DNA of 64,000 bases from Lachnospiraceae bacterium (GTDB taxonomy: Bacteria > Bacillota > Clostridia > Lachnospirales > Lachnospiraceae): contig JAQVCW010000023.1 in the NCBI GenBank assembly GCA_028689585.1, positions 1-64,000 on the forward strand. Direction: 5' to 3'. Positions within the stretch are counted from its first letter, which is position 1. Each line of letters starts with the position of its first letter. Below, one piece after another: positions 52,250 through 59,563 of this stretch. A program made the translations under genes and the position numbers. The notes under the pieces were generated by a model, which saw only the letters and a list, made by a program, of their open reading frames with translations, did no database searches and was not told where the DNA came from.

Positions 52250-52717
52250 TTAACGGAATGCCTGTTTTTTTGGCGGGAGCGGTTCTATGACTCCGCAGCC
52301 GATTTTGTCTCCGGAGTTGCCGGAAGGCTGGGTGACAAAATCATCTGGTTTCAGATGGAGAATAAGTGATTTGTGAAGGATATCCCGGGGAGAAAAACGG
52401 TTGGTGTAAAACAGGGAAAATGCATAGCCGTTGTTGCCAAGAAGCGGCGGCATATCCCCGGCATGGTAAGGATGGTTCAGGCGCCTGGGATTATAGTGGT
52501 TTCCGGTTTTATCAAATGGCAGGGTGCAGTCTCCGAATTCATGGATGTGCATACCGTAAAAATTGCTGCGAATTGGCGAATTGGTATCAGGCAGCCCGGT
52601 TACCTCCACCTTGACCAGAACACCCGGGGACTTTGGATTTCTATAAAAAATGGCATTTCCGGACAGATTGGGAAAGGCGCTGCTTCCAGATATTTTAGCA
52701 AATGCAAATGGGATCAT
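52250..52717 (-). CDS. Cu/Zn superoxide dismutase family protein, no signal peptide
   Basis: A 155-residue SodC-family protein. Copper ligands are in YGMHIHEFGDC and LILHLKPDD, the bridging and zinc ligands in GNHYNPRRLNHPYHAGDMP, and SGNSGDKIGCGVI holds the disulfide and active-site arginine region (here Lys in place of the usual Arg). No export signal is present, unusual for bacterial SodC. It would remove superoxide if copper is loaded. Small ribosome site GGAG on the minus strand. Confidence 0.88.
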   Translation of the reverse strand: MIPFAFAKISGSSAFPNLSGNAIFYRNPKSPGVLVKVEVTGLPDTNSPIRSNFYGMHIHEFGDCTLPFDKTGNHYNPRRLNHPYHAGDMPPLLGNNGYAFSLFYTNRFSPRDILHKSLILHLKPDDFVTQPSGNSGDKIGCGVIEPLPPKKQAFR

Positions 52718-53131
52718 GTGATGACTCCGTAACGGTGTTTAATATAGTGTATGAGCAATGCCTTGGCGGGGTTCACTCTAAAAAAAGTCCCGCAGACGCA
52801 CGCCTTTGCGCATCCGCGGAACCTTCAAGGGGAGGATAAGTAGTATTTTTATCTTTTGTACGTTTTCATTGAAGGGGGATCCAATGATTTGAAAAGGTAA
52901 TCTCAAAAGCTTTCTGCTTCACCAGGAAGCTATTTGAGATTAATCATAGTATGGGCATATTTCAGAAAAGTATTCACAGAAATAAAAAATAAATTTTTAA
53001 AATTTCTTTGTCACCTAAGTGTGTGGAATTTGTTGCCGTTCGGTCTTGGAAGGAGGACACTTTCCAGAAAGCGGTGCGTCAGGTGAAAGGCTGAACTTCA
53101 ACTGTATAATTGCAGTCATGAAACTGGGGGA
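52718..53131. other. Gap with a strong hairpin, no gene seen
   Basis: The gap upstream of the SEC-C gene holds a hairpin at 52899-52941 (AATCTCAAAAGCTT with AAGCTATTTGAGATT) lacking a T-run. Around 52760-52840 there are short GC-rich inverted segments (GGCGGGG, GTCCCGC). I see no open frame with a ribosome site and no known riboswitch. Confidence 0.4.
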
Positions 53132-53160
53132 TTGAAAAATCATCGGAAATAGGTTATAAT
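53132..53160 (+). promoter_or_regulatory. Sigma-A promoter of the SEC-C gene
   Basis: TTGAAA (53132-53137) and TATAAT (53155-53160) separated by 17 bases, about 65 bases before the start codon. Confidence 0.75.
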
Positions 53161-53223
53161 GGAGCACAGATTTCAAAGAAATATGGAAAATAACATAAAA
53201 AAGAAACAAAGGATGGTAGCGAT

Positions 53224-53727
53224 ATGGCTTTATTACAGGAATGGCGTGACATAGCATATTCTCAGACTGCTGACAAGCAGCAGCTGCAGAAATTTTGGTC
53301 AGAGTATTTTCTGACAGAAAAAGGAATTTATGAAGAATTATTAGCAGCTCCGGACGAGGTTGTATCCGGTACCGTAAAAGATCTGGCAGAGAAGTTTAAT
53401 GTGTCTGTTCAGGCGATGACAGGTTTCCTGGATGGTATCAATGACAGCCTGAAGGTAAAGAATCCGATTGAAGAGATGACAGAGGATACCACGGTAAATC
53501 TTGGCTTCGATAAGGAACTGCTCTATAAGAATATGGTAGATGCGAAAGCGGACTGGCTGTATGAGCTTCCGATGTGGGATCAGATTTTTGACGAAGAAAA
53601 GAAGAAGCTTCTTTATCGCGATGCAAAAAAGATGAACACCATCGTAAAGGGCAAGAAGGTCGGAAGAAATGATCCGTGTCCATGCGGAAGCGGAAAAAAA
53701 TATAAATATTGCTGCGGAAGAAACTGA
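53224..53727 (+). CDS. SEC-C metal-binding domain protein
   Basis: A 167-residue protein ending in the zinc-binding SEC-C motif [16 protein letters not shown] (about residues 150-165), the motif found at the SecA C-terminus. The first 140 residues are helical and of unknown role. SEC-C proteins may contact ribosomes or the Sec system. It has its own promoter. Confidence 0.85.
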   Translation: MALLQEWRDIAYSQTADKQQLQKFWSEYFLTEKGIYEELLAAPDEVVSGTVKDLAEKFNVSVQAMTGFLDGINDSLKVKNPIEEMTEDTTVNLGFDKELLYKNMVDAKADWLYELPMWDQIFDEEKKKLLYRDAKKMNTIVKGKKVGRNDPCPCGSGKKYKYCCGRN

Positions 53728-53785
53728 TCAGGCAAGGATGCTTTGACAGATGCGAAACGTGGGCGCAGATGGGGCATGTTTTCTG

Positions 53786-53925
53786 AAAGGAAGGCGTGCC
53801 TTTTTTGTCGTATAGGACAGTGCTCCTATACGAGAACAGCCTTCGGCATACGGATGCGCAGCTTCGCGCGCGGAACAAAAGCTTTTTTGTTCTATCTTAG
53901 AAGGCTTGTCCTATGTTATGAAAGT
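53786..53925 (+). other. Structured intergenic segment
   Basis: It starts with a weak terminator-like AAGG..CCTTTTTT (53791-53806). Then GTATAGGA pairs with TCCTATAC (53810-53831), GAACAAAA with TTTTGTTC, and a long-range pair AGCCTTC with GAAGGCT plus AGGACA with TGTCCT encloses the whole. The 14-mer GAACAGCCTTCGGC also occurs at 49957. It may be a further repeat family or an RNA leader of the YdcF gene. Confidence 0.4.
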
Positions 53926-53952
53926 ACTTCGGGCGTCAAAAGGAGATAAAAA

Positions 53953-54696
53953 ATGGGAATCTGTATTGCAGTAGGAGCATTGTGCATCTTATATTATCTG
54001 ATGATTGTCATTTATGCCGGGATTACCGCAGATTTTGCCTGGTTCTGGCTTGCGGCGGGGATCATACTTATAGGATGCGGTTTTTTAATCAGCTACGGTC
54101 ATCATCATCTTTGGGTGATGCCAAGGTGGCTGCGCTATACGGTGATGATTTTGATGGTGGCAGGGACCTTGTGCTTTACCATAATCTGCGGAGGCATTGC
54201 GACGGGAATGCTGTCTCAGGGCAGTGACGGACTGGATTACGTGGTGGTGCTGGGCGCACAGGTAAAGGGAGAGGTTCCCTCCAGGGCGCTGAGCAAACGG
54301 CTGCAGCAGGCGCTGAATTATGCACTGAAAAATGAAAACACCATTTTGATCTTGTCCGGAGGACAGGGATCAGGAGAGGATATTACGGAAGCACAGTGCA
54401 TGAAAAATTATCTGATGACCTGCGGAATTTCCGAGGATAGGCTGATCCTGGAAGAAAAGTCCACCACCACAAGGGAAAATCTGGAATTTTCAGCCGCCAT
54501 GACTGACTGCGCCAGAAAGAAGACAGGGATCCTGTCAAATAATTTTCATGTATACCGGGCGGTAAAGCTGGCCAGGAAGCTGGGCTATGAGCAGGCGGAG
54601 GGGATTGCGGCACCATCGGATCCAATCATGCAGATACATTATATTGTAAGGGAAGCATGTGCACTGGTGAAGGAAAAAATGGTGGGAAATATATGA
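53953..54696 (+). CDS. YdcF family (DUF218) membrane protein
   Basis: A 247-residue protein with about three or four N-terminal hydrophobic segments up to residue 90. The DUF218 domain follows: DYVVVLGAQVKGEVPSRAL, ILILSGGQGSGEDITEA and EEKSTTTRENLEFS. Family members include SanA and ElyC, linked to cell-envelope integrity, but biochemistry is unclear. AAGGAG precedes the ATG. Confidence 0.88.
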   Translation: MGICIAVGALCILYYLMIVIYAGITADFAWFWLAAGIILIGCGFLISYGHHHLWVMPRWLRYTVMILMVAGTLCFTIICGGIATGMLSQGSDGLDYVVVLGAQVKGEVPSRALSKRLQQALNYALKNENTILILSGGQGSGEDITEAQCMKNYLMTCGISEDRLILEEKSTTTRENLEFSAAMTDCARKKTGILSNNFHVYRAVKLARKLGYEQAEGIAAPSDPIMQIHYIVREACALVKEKMVGNI

Positions 54697-54740
54697 TATG
54701 CGGAAAATAATGGAATTTTGGAAAGGAAGAAGAAACAAGG

Positions 54741-55340
54741 ATGACAGCAGGAGAAAAAGGTATCAGTGATGAAGCTCTGAATAGAGAAAAGCTGGAATGG
54801 TATGAGTCGGAAGCCCGTGTGATCGCAGAGCAGTTTTTGGAACAGGCAGGGCTTAAGGCAGGAGACCTGGTGGTGATCGGCTGCTCCAGCAGTGAGATTA
54901 CGGCCCATAAAATAGGCTCTTTTTCCAATGCACAACTGGGAGAAGCCGTGCTGGACGGTTTTTGGAAGATATTTTCCTCCAGAGATATCTACCTGGCGGC
55001 CCAGTGCTGTGAACATCTGAACCGGGCCCTGATTTTGGAAGCGGAGGCCGCAAAGCTGTATGGCCTGGAGCCGGTAAATGTGGTGCCCCAGCCAAAGGCG
55101 GGAGGTTCCTTTGCCACAGCAGCCTATGAGCGGATGAAATATCCGGCAGCGGTGGAGCATATCCGTGCTGTGGGCGGCATTGATATTGGAGATACACTGA
55201 TTGGAATGCATTTGAAGGAAGTGGCAGTGCCGGTGCGGATTTTGAAAAATATGCTGGGAGCCGCCCATGTGGTGTGTGCGCGCACCAGACCCAAGTTCAT
55301 CGGAGGAGAGCGGGCTCATTACGATGAGCTTCTGAAATAA
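54741..55340 (+). CDS. TIGR01440/UPF0340 (YwlG-like) protein
   Basis: A 199-residue protein of the UPF0340 family, common in Firmicutes. DLVVIGCSSSEITAHKIGS and QCCEHLNRALILE are the conserved parts, and a C-terminal GDTLIGMHLKEVAVPVR follows. Function is unknown. It begins 44 bases after the YdcF gene, so the two are probably co-transcribed. Confidence 0.88.
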   Translation: MTAGEKGISDEALNREKLEWYESEARVIAEQFLEQAGLKAGDLVVIGCSSSEITAHKIGSFSNAQLGEAVLDGFWKIFSSRDIYLAAQCCEHLNRALILEAEAAKLYGLEPVNVVPQPKAGGSFATAAYERMKYPAAVEHIRAVGGIDIGDTLIGMHLKEVAVPVRILKNMLGAAHVVCARTRPKFIGGERAHYDELLK

Positions 55341-55344
55341 AAAG

Positions 55345-55450
55345 AGCAAATTTTAAATGAGCTGATGTTCCAAGATTGTGTTAAGTTTTCTGTGAAAACT
55401 TAACATGCAGCGTCAGCCCATTTGCTGAAAGCAAATTTTAAATGGGCTGA
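55345..55450 (+). repeat. Dispersed hairpin repeat, copy G plus a half copy
   Basis: The full copy (55413-55450) is TCAGCCCA, TTTGCT-GAA-AGCAAA (compensatory), TGGGCTGA, with upstream hairpin TTAAGTTTTC-TGT-GAAAACTTAA at 55381-55404. A 3' half copy (55345-55365) followed by the same TGTTC-AAGATTGTGTTAAG flank precedes it, so a unit of about 85 bp is duplicated in tandem. Confidence 0.85.
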
Positions 55451-55489
55451 TGTTCTAAGATTGTGTTAAGTTTAGGGGGGAAGAAAATC

Positions 55490-55663
55490 ATGAGACGTTT
55501 GAATAAAGCGGAAAAAGCGGCGGCCGCAGCGGTACTTGCCATGGCGGCAGGTGTGGCTGGGACAGGCATTACTCTTTTAAAGAAACATACCAGGCTGCTG
55601 GCCCAGAAGGCGGCTGCCATGTTTGGAAATGATGACACAGAAGAGAAAGACAGTGAAAAATAG
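55490..55663 (+). CDS. Small alanine-rich basic protein
   Basis: A 57-residue protein: RRLNKAEKAAAAAVLAMAAG, then a hydrophobic stretch, LLKKHTRLLAQKAAAMFG and an acidic tail. It could be a single membrane-associated helix. GGGGGGAAG precedes the ATG at 55490. No family is recognised. It lies 39 bases behind repeat copy G. Confidence 0.55.
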   Translation: MRRLNKAEKAAAAAVLAMAAGVAGTGITLLKKHTRLLAQKAAAMFGNDDTEEKDSEK

Positions 55664-55849
55664 ACTGTATTTCTCGCAAAAGCAGTCCTGTTCAGGTATA
55701 AAATAAAAAAACCGGCAGATACTATTTATGTTCTTCCAATAAAAACAGGGTTTCTGGGAGAATAAATTTCGATAAAAGGAGATCCGGCATTCCGTTGCAA
55801 AACGGCATTTTGGAGATCCGGTCATTTAGAAAAGAAAGGAGATAGTATT

Positions 55850-56164
55850 ATGCCATCTTTAGTATGTTCGGTACAAAATTGTGTCTATAACAATGCAATG
55901 TATTGCAGCAGAGGTGATATCAAGGTAGGGGGTTCGGAAGCGGAAACCTGCCAGGAAACCTGCTGTGACAGCTTTCAGGAGCGGAAAGCAGAGAGCATGA
56001 AGAGCTCTGTGGGAACACCGAGTCAGGAAATCGGTGTTGTATGTGAGGCATGTCACTGCGGCTACAATGAAGACTGCAAATGTACGGCAGGTCAGATTGA
56101 CATTGCCGGTGCGGCAGCCTGCAGATGCGGTGAGACAGAATGCGCTACTTTTACCAAGGAATAA
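55850..56164 (+). CDS. Two-repeat DUF1540 cysteine-rich protein
   Basis: A 104-residue protein with two copies of the DUF1540 cysteine motif: CSVQNCVYNNAMYC...C..TCC (about 6-42) and CEACHCGYNEDCKC...C.C...C (about 66-100). The cysteine pattern suggests metal binding. Members are common in spore formers; function unknown. AAAGGAG precedes the start. Confidence 0.88.
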   Translation: MPSLVCSVQNCVYNNAMYCSRGDIKVGGSEAETCQETCCDSFQERKAESMKSSVGTPSQEIGVVCEACHCGYNEDCKCTAGQIDIAGAAACRCGETECATFTKE

Positions 56165-56364
56165 AATAAGTTCTTACATCTCAGTGAGAGAATGCCCCAG
56201 CCTCTACAGGCGGAGGGCAGCAGGAAAGCAGAGGCGTTCTTGAATTTATTGGAGGAGCGGCTTTCGCCCTGACAGGCGGTGAGCAGCAGACCAGTCTCAG
56301 CGGCGGGTGTCAATCCGCGCTGAGATGGAAACCTCCGGAAGAAAGACCACAGGAGGAAAACAGA

Positions 56365-57255
56365 ATGAAGCAATTTAAAATCTGGGACAGTCATGTTCAT
56401 TTATTCCCGCCGGAAATTTACCGGAACTGGGATAGATATGCGGTCAGAGATGAGACCTTTGCAAATCTGACCAGAAAGCCGGCCAATGGAAAAGGAACCG
56501 AGGAAGCATGGGTGGATATAGAAGAGTCTCTGGCCTGTGCGCAGGAAGCCGGGGTCCATGGACTTGTGATGCAGGGCTGGTATTGGAACGACGCAGGCAT
56601 GATGCGGCTTCATAATGATTATATGGCAGAAGCAGTACATAAATATCCGGATCGTCTGAAGGGATTTATTTCCGTTAATCCCAAATTTGGAGAAGAGGCC
56701 CTCGCGGAATTGGAGCGGTGCAAAGATATGGGCTTTTCAGGCATCGGAGAGCTGGGACCGGGAGGAAACGGCTATGATTTTGAAGATCAGGATTTTCTGG
56801 CAGTTCTGGACTGGGCGAGAGTGCATGATATGCCGGTCTGTATTCACTGCGGCGAGCCGGTAGGCCATAAATATCCGGGCAAAGATATGACTTCTCTGGC
56901 CCCGCTTCCGGAGCTGATTAAAAAAAGTCCGGATCTGAAGCTGATTTTGGCCCATATGGGCGGAGGTCTTCCTTTTTATGAGATGAATCCCAGATACCGG
57001 AAAGCCTTTGGAAATGTCCGTTATGATATGGCGGCCAATCCTCTTTTGTATGATATCCGCAGTATCCGGGCCGTTATTGCCATGGTCGGACCAGAGCGTC
57101 TCCTGTATGGCAGCGATTTCCCTCTGCTTTTATATCCTTCTAAGTGCCGGAGGGCAGATTTCACCCTGTTTCTGGAAGATATCCGGAAAAATGCCGGACT
57201 GACAGCAGAGGAAGAGTCCAGGATCATGGGAGATAATCTGCTGGAATTTTTGTAA
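56365..57255 (+). CDS. Amidohydrolase family (TIM-barrel) protein
   Basis: A 296-residue metal-dependent hydrolase. It opens with DSHVHLFPPE (H-x-H metal pair at 11/13), continues with FIGELG-type GFSGIGELGPGG, CIHCGEPVG, ILAHMGGG and LLYGSDFPLL (final aspartate). This is the amidohydrolase-2 pattern. The substrate is unknown. AGGAGG precedes the ATG. Confidence 0.88.
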   Translation: MKQFKIWDSHVHLFPPEIYRNWDRYAVRDETFANLTRKPANGKGTEEAWVDIEESLACAQEAGVHGLVMQGWYWNDAGMMRLHNDYMAEAVHKYPDRLKGFISVNPKFGEEALAELERCKDMGFSGIGELGPGGNGYDFEDQDFLAVLDWARVHDMPVCIHCGEPVGHKYPGKDMTSLAPLPELIKKSPDLKLILAHMGGGLPFYEMNPRYRKAFGNVRYDMAANPLLYDIRSIRAVIAMVGPERLLYGSDFPLLLYPSKCRRADFTLFLEDIRKNAGLTAEEESRIMGDNLLEFL

Positions 57256-57301
57256 AGGGCGGATGGAAGAGTAAAATAATTGAAAATAGTAAAAAAAGTA
57301 A

Positions 57302-57330
57302 TTGACACAGGTGATCCCCTGTGTTAAAGT
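57302..57330 (+). promoter_or_regulatory. Promoter of the infC operon with internal palindrome
   Basis: TTGACA (57302-57307) and TAAAGT (57325-57330) are separated by 17 bases. Inside the spacer ACACAGG and CCTGTGT form a 7-bp inverted repeat (57305-57324), a possible operator. Confidence 0.7.
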
Positions 57331-57344
57331 TAATAAGGTTATAA

Positions 57345-57472
57345 ATAACAGGAAAGCAGAGTATCCACTCTCACCCGGGCATGAGCAAATGACCTGTGGT
57401 TCATATCGATGGCAGAAGCATGAGAAGCTTTTTGTATAAGATTTGGTGGATAACTGTGTTATCCACTTTTTT
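57345..57472 (+). ncRNA. infC-rpmI-rplT leader with attenuator (L20-leader-like)
   Basis: The leader contains GAGTATCCACTCTCACCCGG near 57361 and an intrinsic terminator at 57446-57472 (GTGGATAAC-TGT-GTTATCCAC then six T) before infC. The upstream TATCCAC can pair with the GTGGATA arm of the terminator, so the two folds exclude each other. Leaders of this operon in Firmicutes are controlled by ribosomal protein L20; I judge this the same class by position and fold, not by a covariance search. Confidence 0.75.
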
Positions 57473-57581
57473 GCGCATGTAATGAGTCAAGTGTCAGGTT
57501 TTCCTGAGAGTTTGGCGAAGGCTGAGGCATCGGGCAGGCAGATCTGCTCGTTTAGGTCAATGTATATGGAGGTGCACGACT

Positions 57582-58088
57582 ATTAGCGAATTAATGATTA
57601 ACGAACAAATCAGAGACAAAGAAGTCAGATTGGTTGGAGAAGATGGTGAACAACTGGGGATTATGTCTTCCAGAGATGCGATGAAACTTGCAAAGGAGGC
57701 AGAACTGGATCTTGTTAAGATTGCTCCAGGGGCGAAGCCACCGGTTTGTAAAATTATTGATTACGGAAAATACCGCTACGAATTGGCCCGTAAAGAAAAA
57801 GAGGCTAAGAAGAAGCAGAAAGTAATTGAAGTAAAAGAAGTGCGGATGTCTCCGAACATTGATGTAAATGATCTGAATACGAAGATGATCAATGCCAGAA
57901 AGTTCCTGGAAAAGGGAAATAAAGTAAAGGTGACACTTCGTTTCAGAGGACGTGAGATGGCTCATATGCAGGCCAGCAGACATATCCTGGAGGATTTTGC
58001 AAAAGCGATCGAGGATATTGCGGTGGTTGACAAGTCGATTAAACAGGAGGGCAGAAGCCTGACCATGTTTTTGTCTGAAAAACGTTAG
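57582..58088 (+). CDS. infC: Translation initiation factor IF-3
   Basis: A 168-residue IF-3. The N-terminal domain begins ISELMINEQIRDKEVRLVG and the C-terminal domain includes VKEVRMSPNIDVNDLNTKM and RGREMAHM. It binds the 30S subunit and checks start codons. The best ribosome site, GGAGGTG at 57568-57574, is 7 bases from an ATT at 57582 and 19 bases from the first ATG at 57594, so the rare ATT start, known from infC of other bacteria and linked to autoregulation, is the likely start. Confidence 0.92.
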   Translation: MSELMINEQIRDKEVRLVGEDGEQLGIMSSRDAMKLAKEAELDLVKIAPGAKPPVCKIIDYGKYRYELARKEKEAKKKQKVIEVKEVRMSPNIDVNDLNTKMINARKFLEKGNKVKVTLRFRGREMAHMQASRHILEDFAKAIEDIAVVDKSIKQEGRSLTMFLSEKR

Positions 58089-58119
58089 TAATGATTGAAA
58101 TACAAGGAGGAATAGAAAA

Positions 58120-58317
58120 ATGCCAAAAATGAAAACAAGCAGAGCTGCTGCAAAACGTTTCAAAAAGACCGGTACTGGTTTATTAAAGAGAAGTAAAGCT
58201 TACAAGAGCCATATCTTAACCAAGAAATCTACCAAGAGAAAAAGAAATCTTAGAAAAGCAACCATTACTGATGCAACAAATGCACAGAACATGAAGAAGA
58301 TTTTACCTTATTTATAA
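58120..58317 (+). CDS. rpmI: 50S ribosomal protein L35
   Basis: A 65-residue basic L35: [20 protein letters not shown] at the start and [13 protein letters not shown] in the middle, full length. It is the second gene of infC-rpmI-rplT, behind AAGGAGG. Confidence 0.97.
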   Translation: MPKMKTSRAAAKRFKKTGTGLLKRSKAYKSHILTKKSTKRKRNLRKATITDATNAQNMKKILPYL

Positions 58318-58342
58318 GAGTGGACGAAGGAGGAGATAGGAC

Positions 58343-58699
58343 ATGGCAAGAATTAAAGGCGGATTAAACGCTAAAAAGAAACATAATCGTGTATTAAAGC
58401 TGGCAAAAGGTTACAGAGGAGCCAGATCAAAACAGTATAGAGTAGCAAAACAGTCTGTTATGAGAGCGCTTACCAGCGCATATGCAGGCAGAAAAGAAAG
58501 AAAGCGTCAGTTCAGACAGTTGTGGATCGCTCGTATCAACGCAGCAGCACGTATGAATGGTCTTTCTTACAGCAAATTCATGTATGGGCTGAAGCTGGCA
58601 GAAATAGATCTGAACAGAAAAGTCCTGGCAGATATGGCTGTAAATGATGCAGCAGGCTTCACTGCACTGGCAGAAGTAGCTAAGAGCAAACTGGCTTAA
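58343..58699 (+). CDS. rplT: 50S ribosomal protein L20
   Basis: A 118-residue L20: [19 protein letters not shown], then [16 protein letters not shown] and RRQFRQLWI-type [15 protein letters not shown]. It nucleates 50S assembly and is the expected repressor of this operon through the leader. Last gene before the terminator. Confidence 0.97.
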   Translation: MARIKGGLNAKKKHNRVLKLAKGYRGARSKQYRVAKQSVMRALTSAYAGRKERKRQFRQLWIARINAAARMNGLSYSKFMYGLKLAEIDLNRKVLADMAVNDAAGFTALAEVAKSKLA

Positions 58700-58716
58700 T
58701 TCAGATAACATATCAT

Positions 58717-58757
58717 AAAACCCGTTTCTTTCCAAATGATGGATGAGACGGGTTTTT
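58717..58757 (+). terminator. Terminator of the infC operon
   Basis: AAAACCCGT (58717-58725) pairs with ACGGGTTTT (58748-58756), followed by further T; the loop is about 20 bases. Confidence 0.8.
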
Positions 58758-58844
58758 GTTATTCAGCCAGAAAAAAAATATTGTGATCTGTCATTCGGAC
58801 GCAAAAAAATAGACCAAGGTGCTTAAAAACACTTTAGTCTGCAT

Positions 58845-58886
58845 AAAACAAAATACCCACAAGGGCCTGAGTCCCTTATGGGTATT
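58845..58886 (-). terminator. Terminator of the minus-strand tRNA-Leu
   Basis: AATACCCACAAGGG and CCCTTATGGGTATT pair; on the minus strand the hairpin is followed by TTTGTTTT. Confidence 0.75.
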
Positions 58887-58894
58887 TAATATAC

Positions 58895-58979
58895 TGCGGA
58901 AGATGGGACTTGAACCCACACGAGCGCATTGCTCACAAGATCCTTAGTCTTGCTCGTCTGCCAGTTCCGACACTTCCGC
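58895..58979 (-). tRNA. tRNA-Leu (anticodon AAG)
   Basis: 85 bases on the minus strand with acceptor GCGGAAG/CTTCCGC, a long class II variable arm and GGTTCAAGTCC T-loop. The anticodon stem CAAGA/TCTTG leaves the loop CTAAGGA, giving AAG (reads CUU). It is convergent with the rplT gene. Confidence 0.9.
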
Positions 58980-59062
58980 GAACAAAAGCTATTATAGCAA
59001 AGTCATGCCCATTAGTCAATAAAAAAATATAAAAAACAAGAATTATTTTTCTGAAAAACTGC

Positions 59063-59091
59063 TTGACTTTTTCAAAAGAATGCGATATTAT
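59063..59091 (+). promoter_or_regulatory. Promoter of the first plus-strand tRNA-Leu
   Basis: TTGACT (59063-59068), 17-base spacer, TATTAT (59086-59091), about 33 bases before the tRNA. Confidence 0.78.
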
Positions 59092-59123
59092 ATGGTTCGT
59101 GAGTCGCAGGACTTACAAAAAAT

Positions 59124-59208
59124 GCGGAAGTGGCGGAATTGGCAGACGCGCAGGCTTCAGGTGCCTGTGGTCGTTAAGATCGTGTGGGTTCAAGTCCCAT
59201 CTTCCGCA
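59124..59208 (+). tRNA. tRNA-Leu (anticodon CAG), copy 1
   Basis: 85-base class II tRNA. Acceptor GCGGAAG/CTTCCGC, anticodon stem CAGGC/GCCTG with loop TTCAGGT, giving CAG (reads CUG). CCA is not encoded. Confidence 0.93.
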
Positions 59209-59220
59209 TTCTTTATTTTT

Positions 59221-59246
59221 AAAGCCCGGTGAGGCTTTCTTTTTTT
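59221..59246 (+). terminator. Terminator after tRNA-Leu copy 1
   Basis: AAAGCC-CGGTGA-GGCTTT followed by CTTTTTTT. Confidence 0.8.
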
Positions 59247-59294
59247 GCCATTCTATAATTTGGAAATAAAAATTTAATATTAAGAAAAATTAGC

Positions 59295-59323
59295 TTGACT
59301 TTTTTTATGTATCGAGGTATCAT
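59295..59323 (+). promoter_or_regulatory. Promoter of the second plus-strand tRNA-Leu
   Basis: TTGACT (59295-59300), 17-base spacer, TATCAT (59318-59323). Confidence 0.7.
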
Positions 59324-59359
59324 ATAACTTGTGAATTGCGAAGTTCACTTAAGAAAGAC

Positions 59360-59444
59360 GCGGAAGTGGCGGAATTGGCAGACGCGCAGGCTTCAGGTGC
59401 CTGTGGTCGTTAAGATCGTGTGGGTTCAAGTCCCATCTTCCGCA
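59360..59444 (+). tRNA. tRNA-Leu (anticodon CAG), copy 2
   Basis: 85 bases, identical in sequence to the copy at 59124-59208 over the whole tRNA, with the same CAG anticodon. It has its own promoter and terminator, so the pair looks like a duplicated transcription unit. Confidence 0.93.
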
Positions 59445-59449
59445 TGAGA

Positions 59450-59480
59450 AGATTTCTGAGCAATCAGAAATCTTTTTTTT
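59450..59480 (+). terminator. Terminator after tRNA-Leu copy 2
   Basis: AGATTTCTGA-GCAA-TCAGAAATCT perfect stem followed by eight or so T. Confidence 0.88.
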
Positions 59481-59563
59481 CTTTTAACGCTGTTTAATAC
59501 AGGCAAAGATGAAGTTTGATAAGTGTGAGCTGAATTAATCTGAGAGCTGACAGGAGGAGAATA

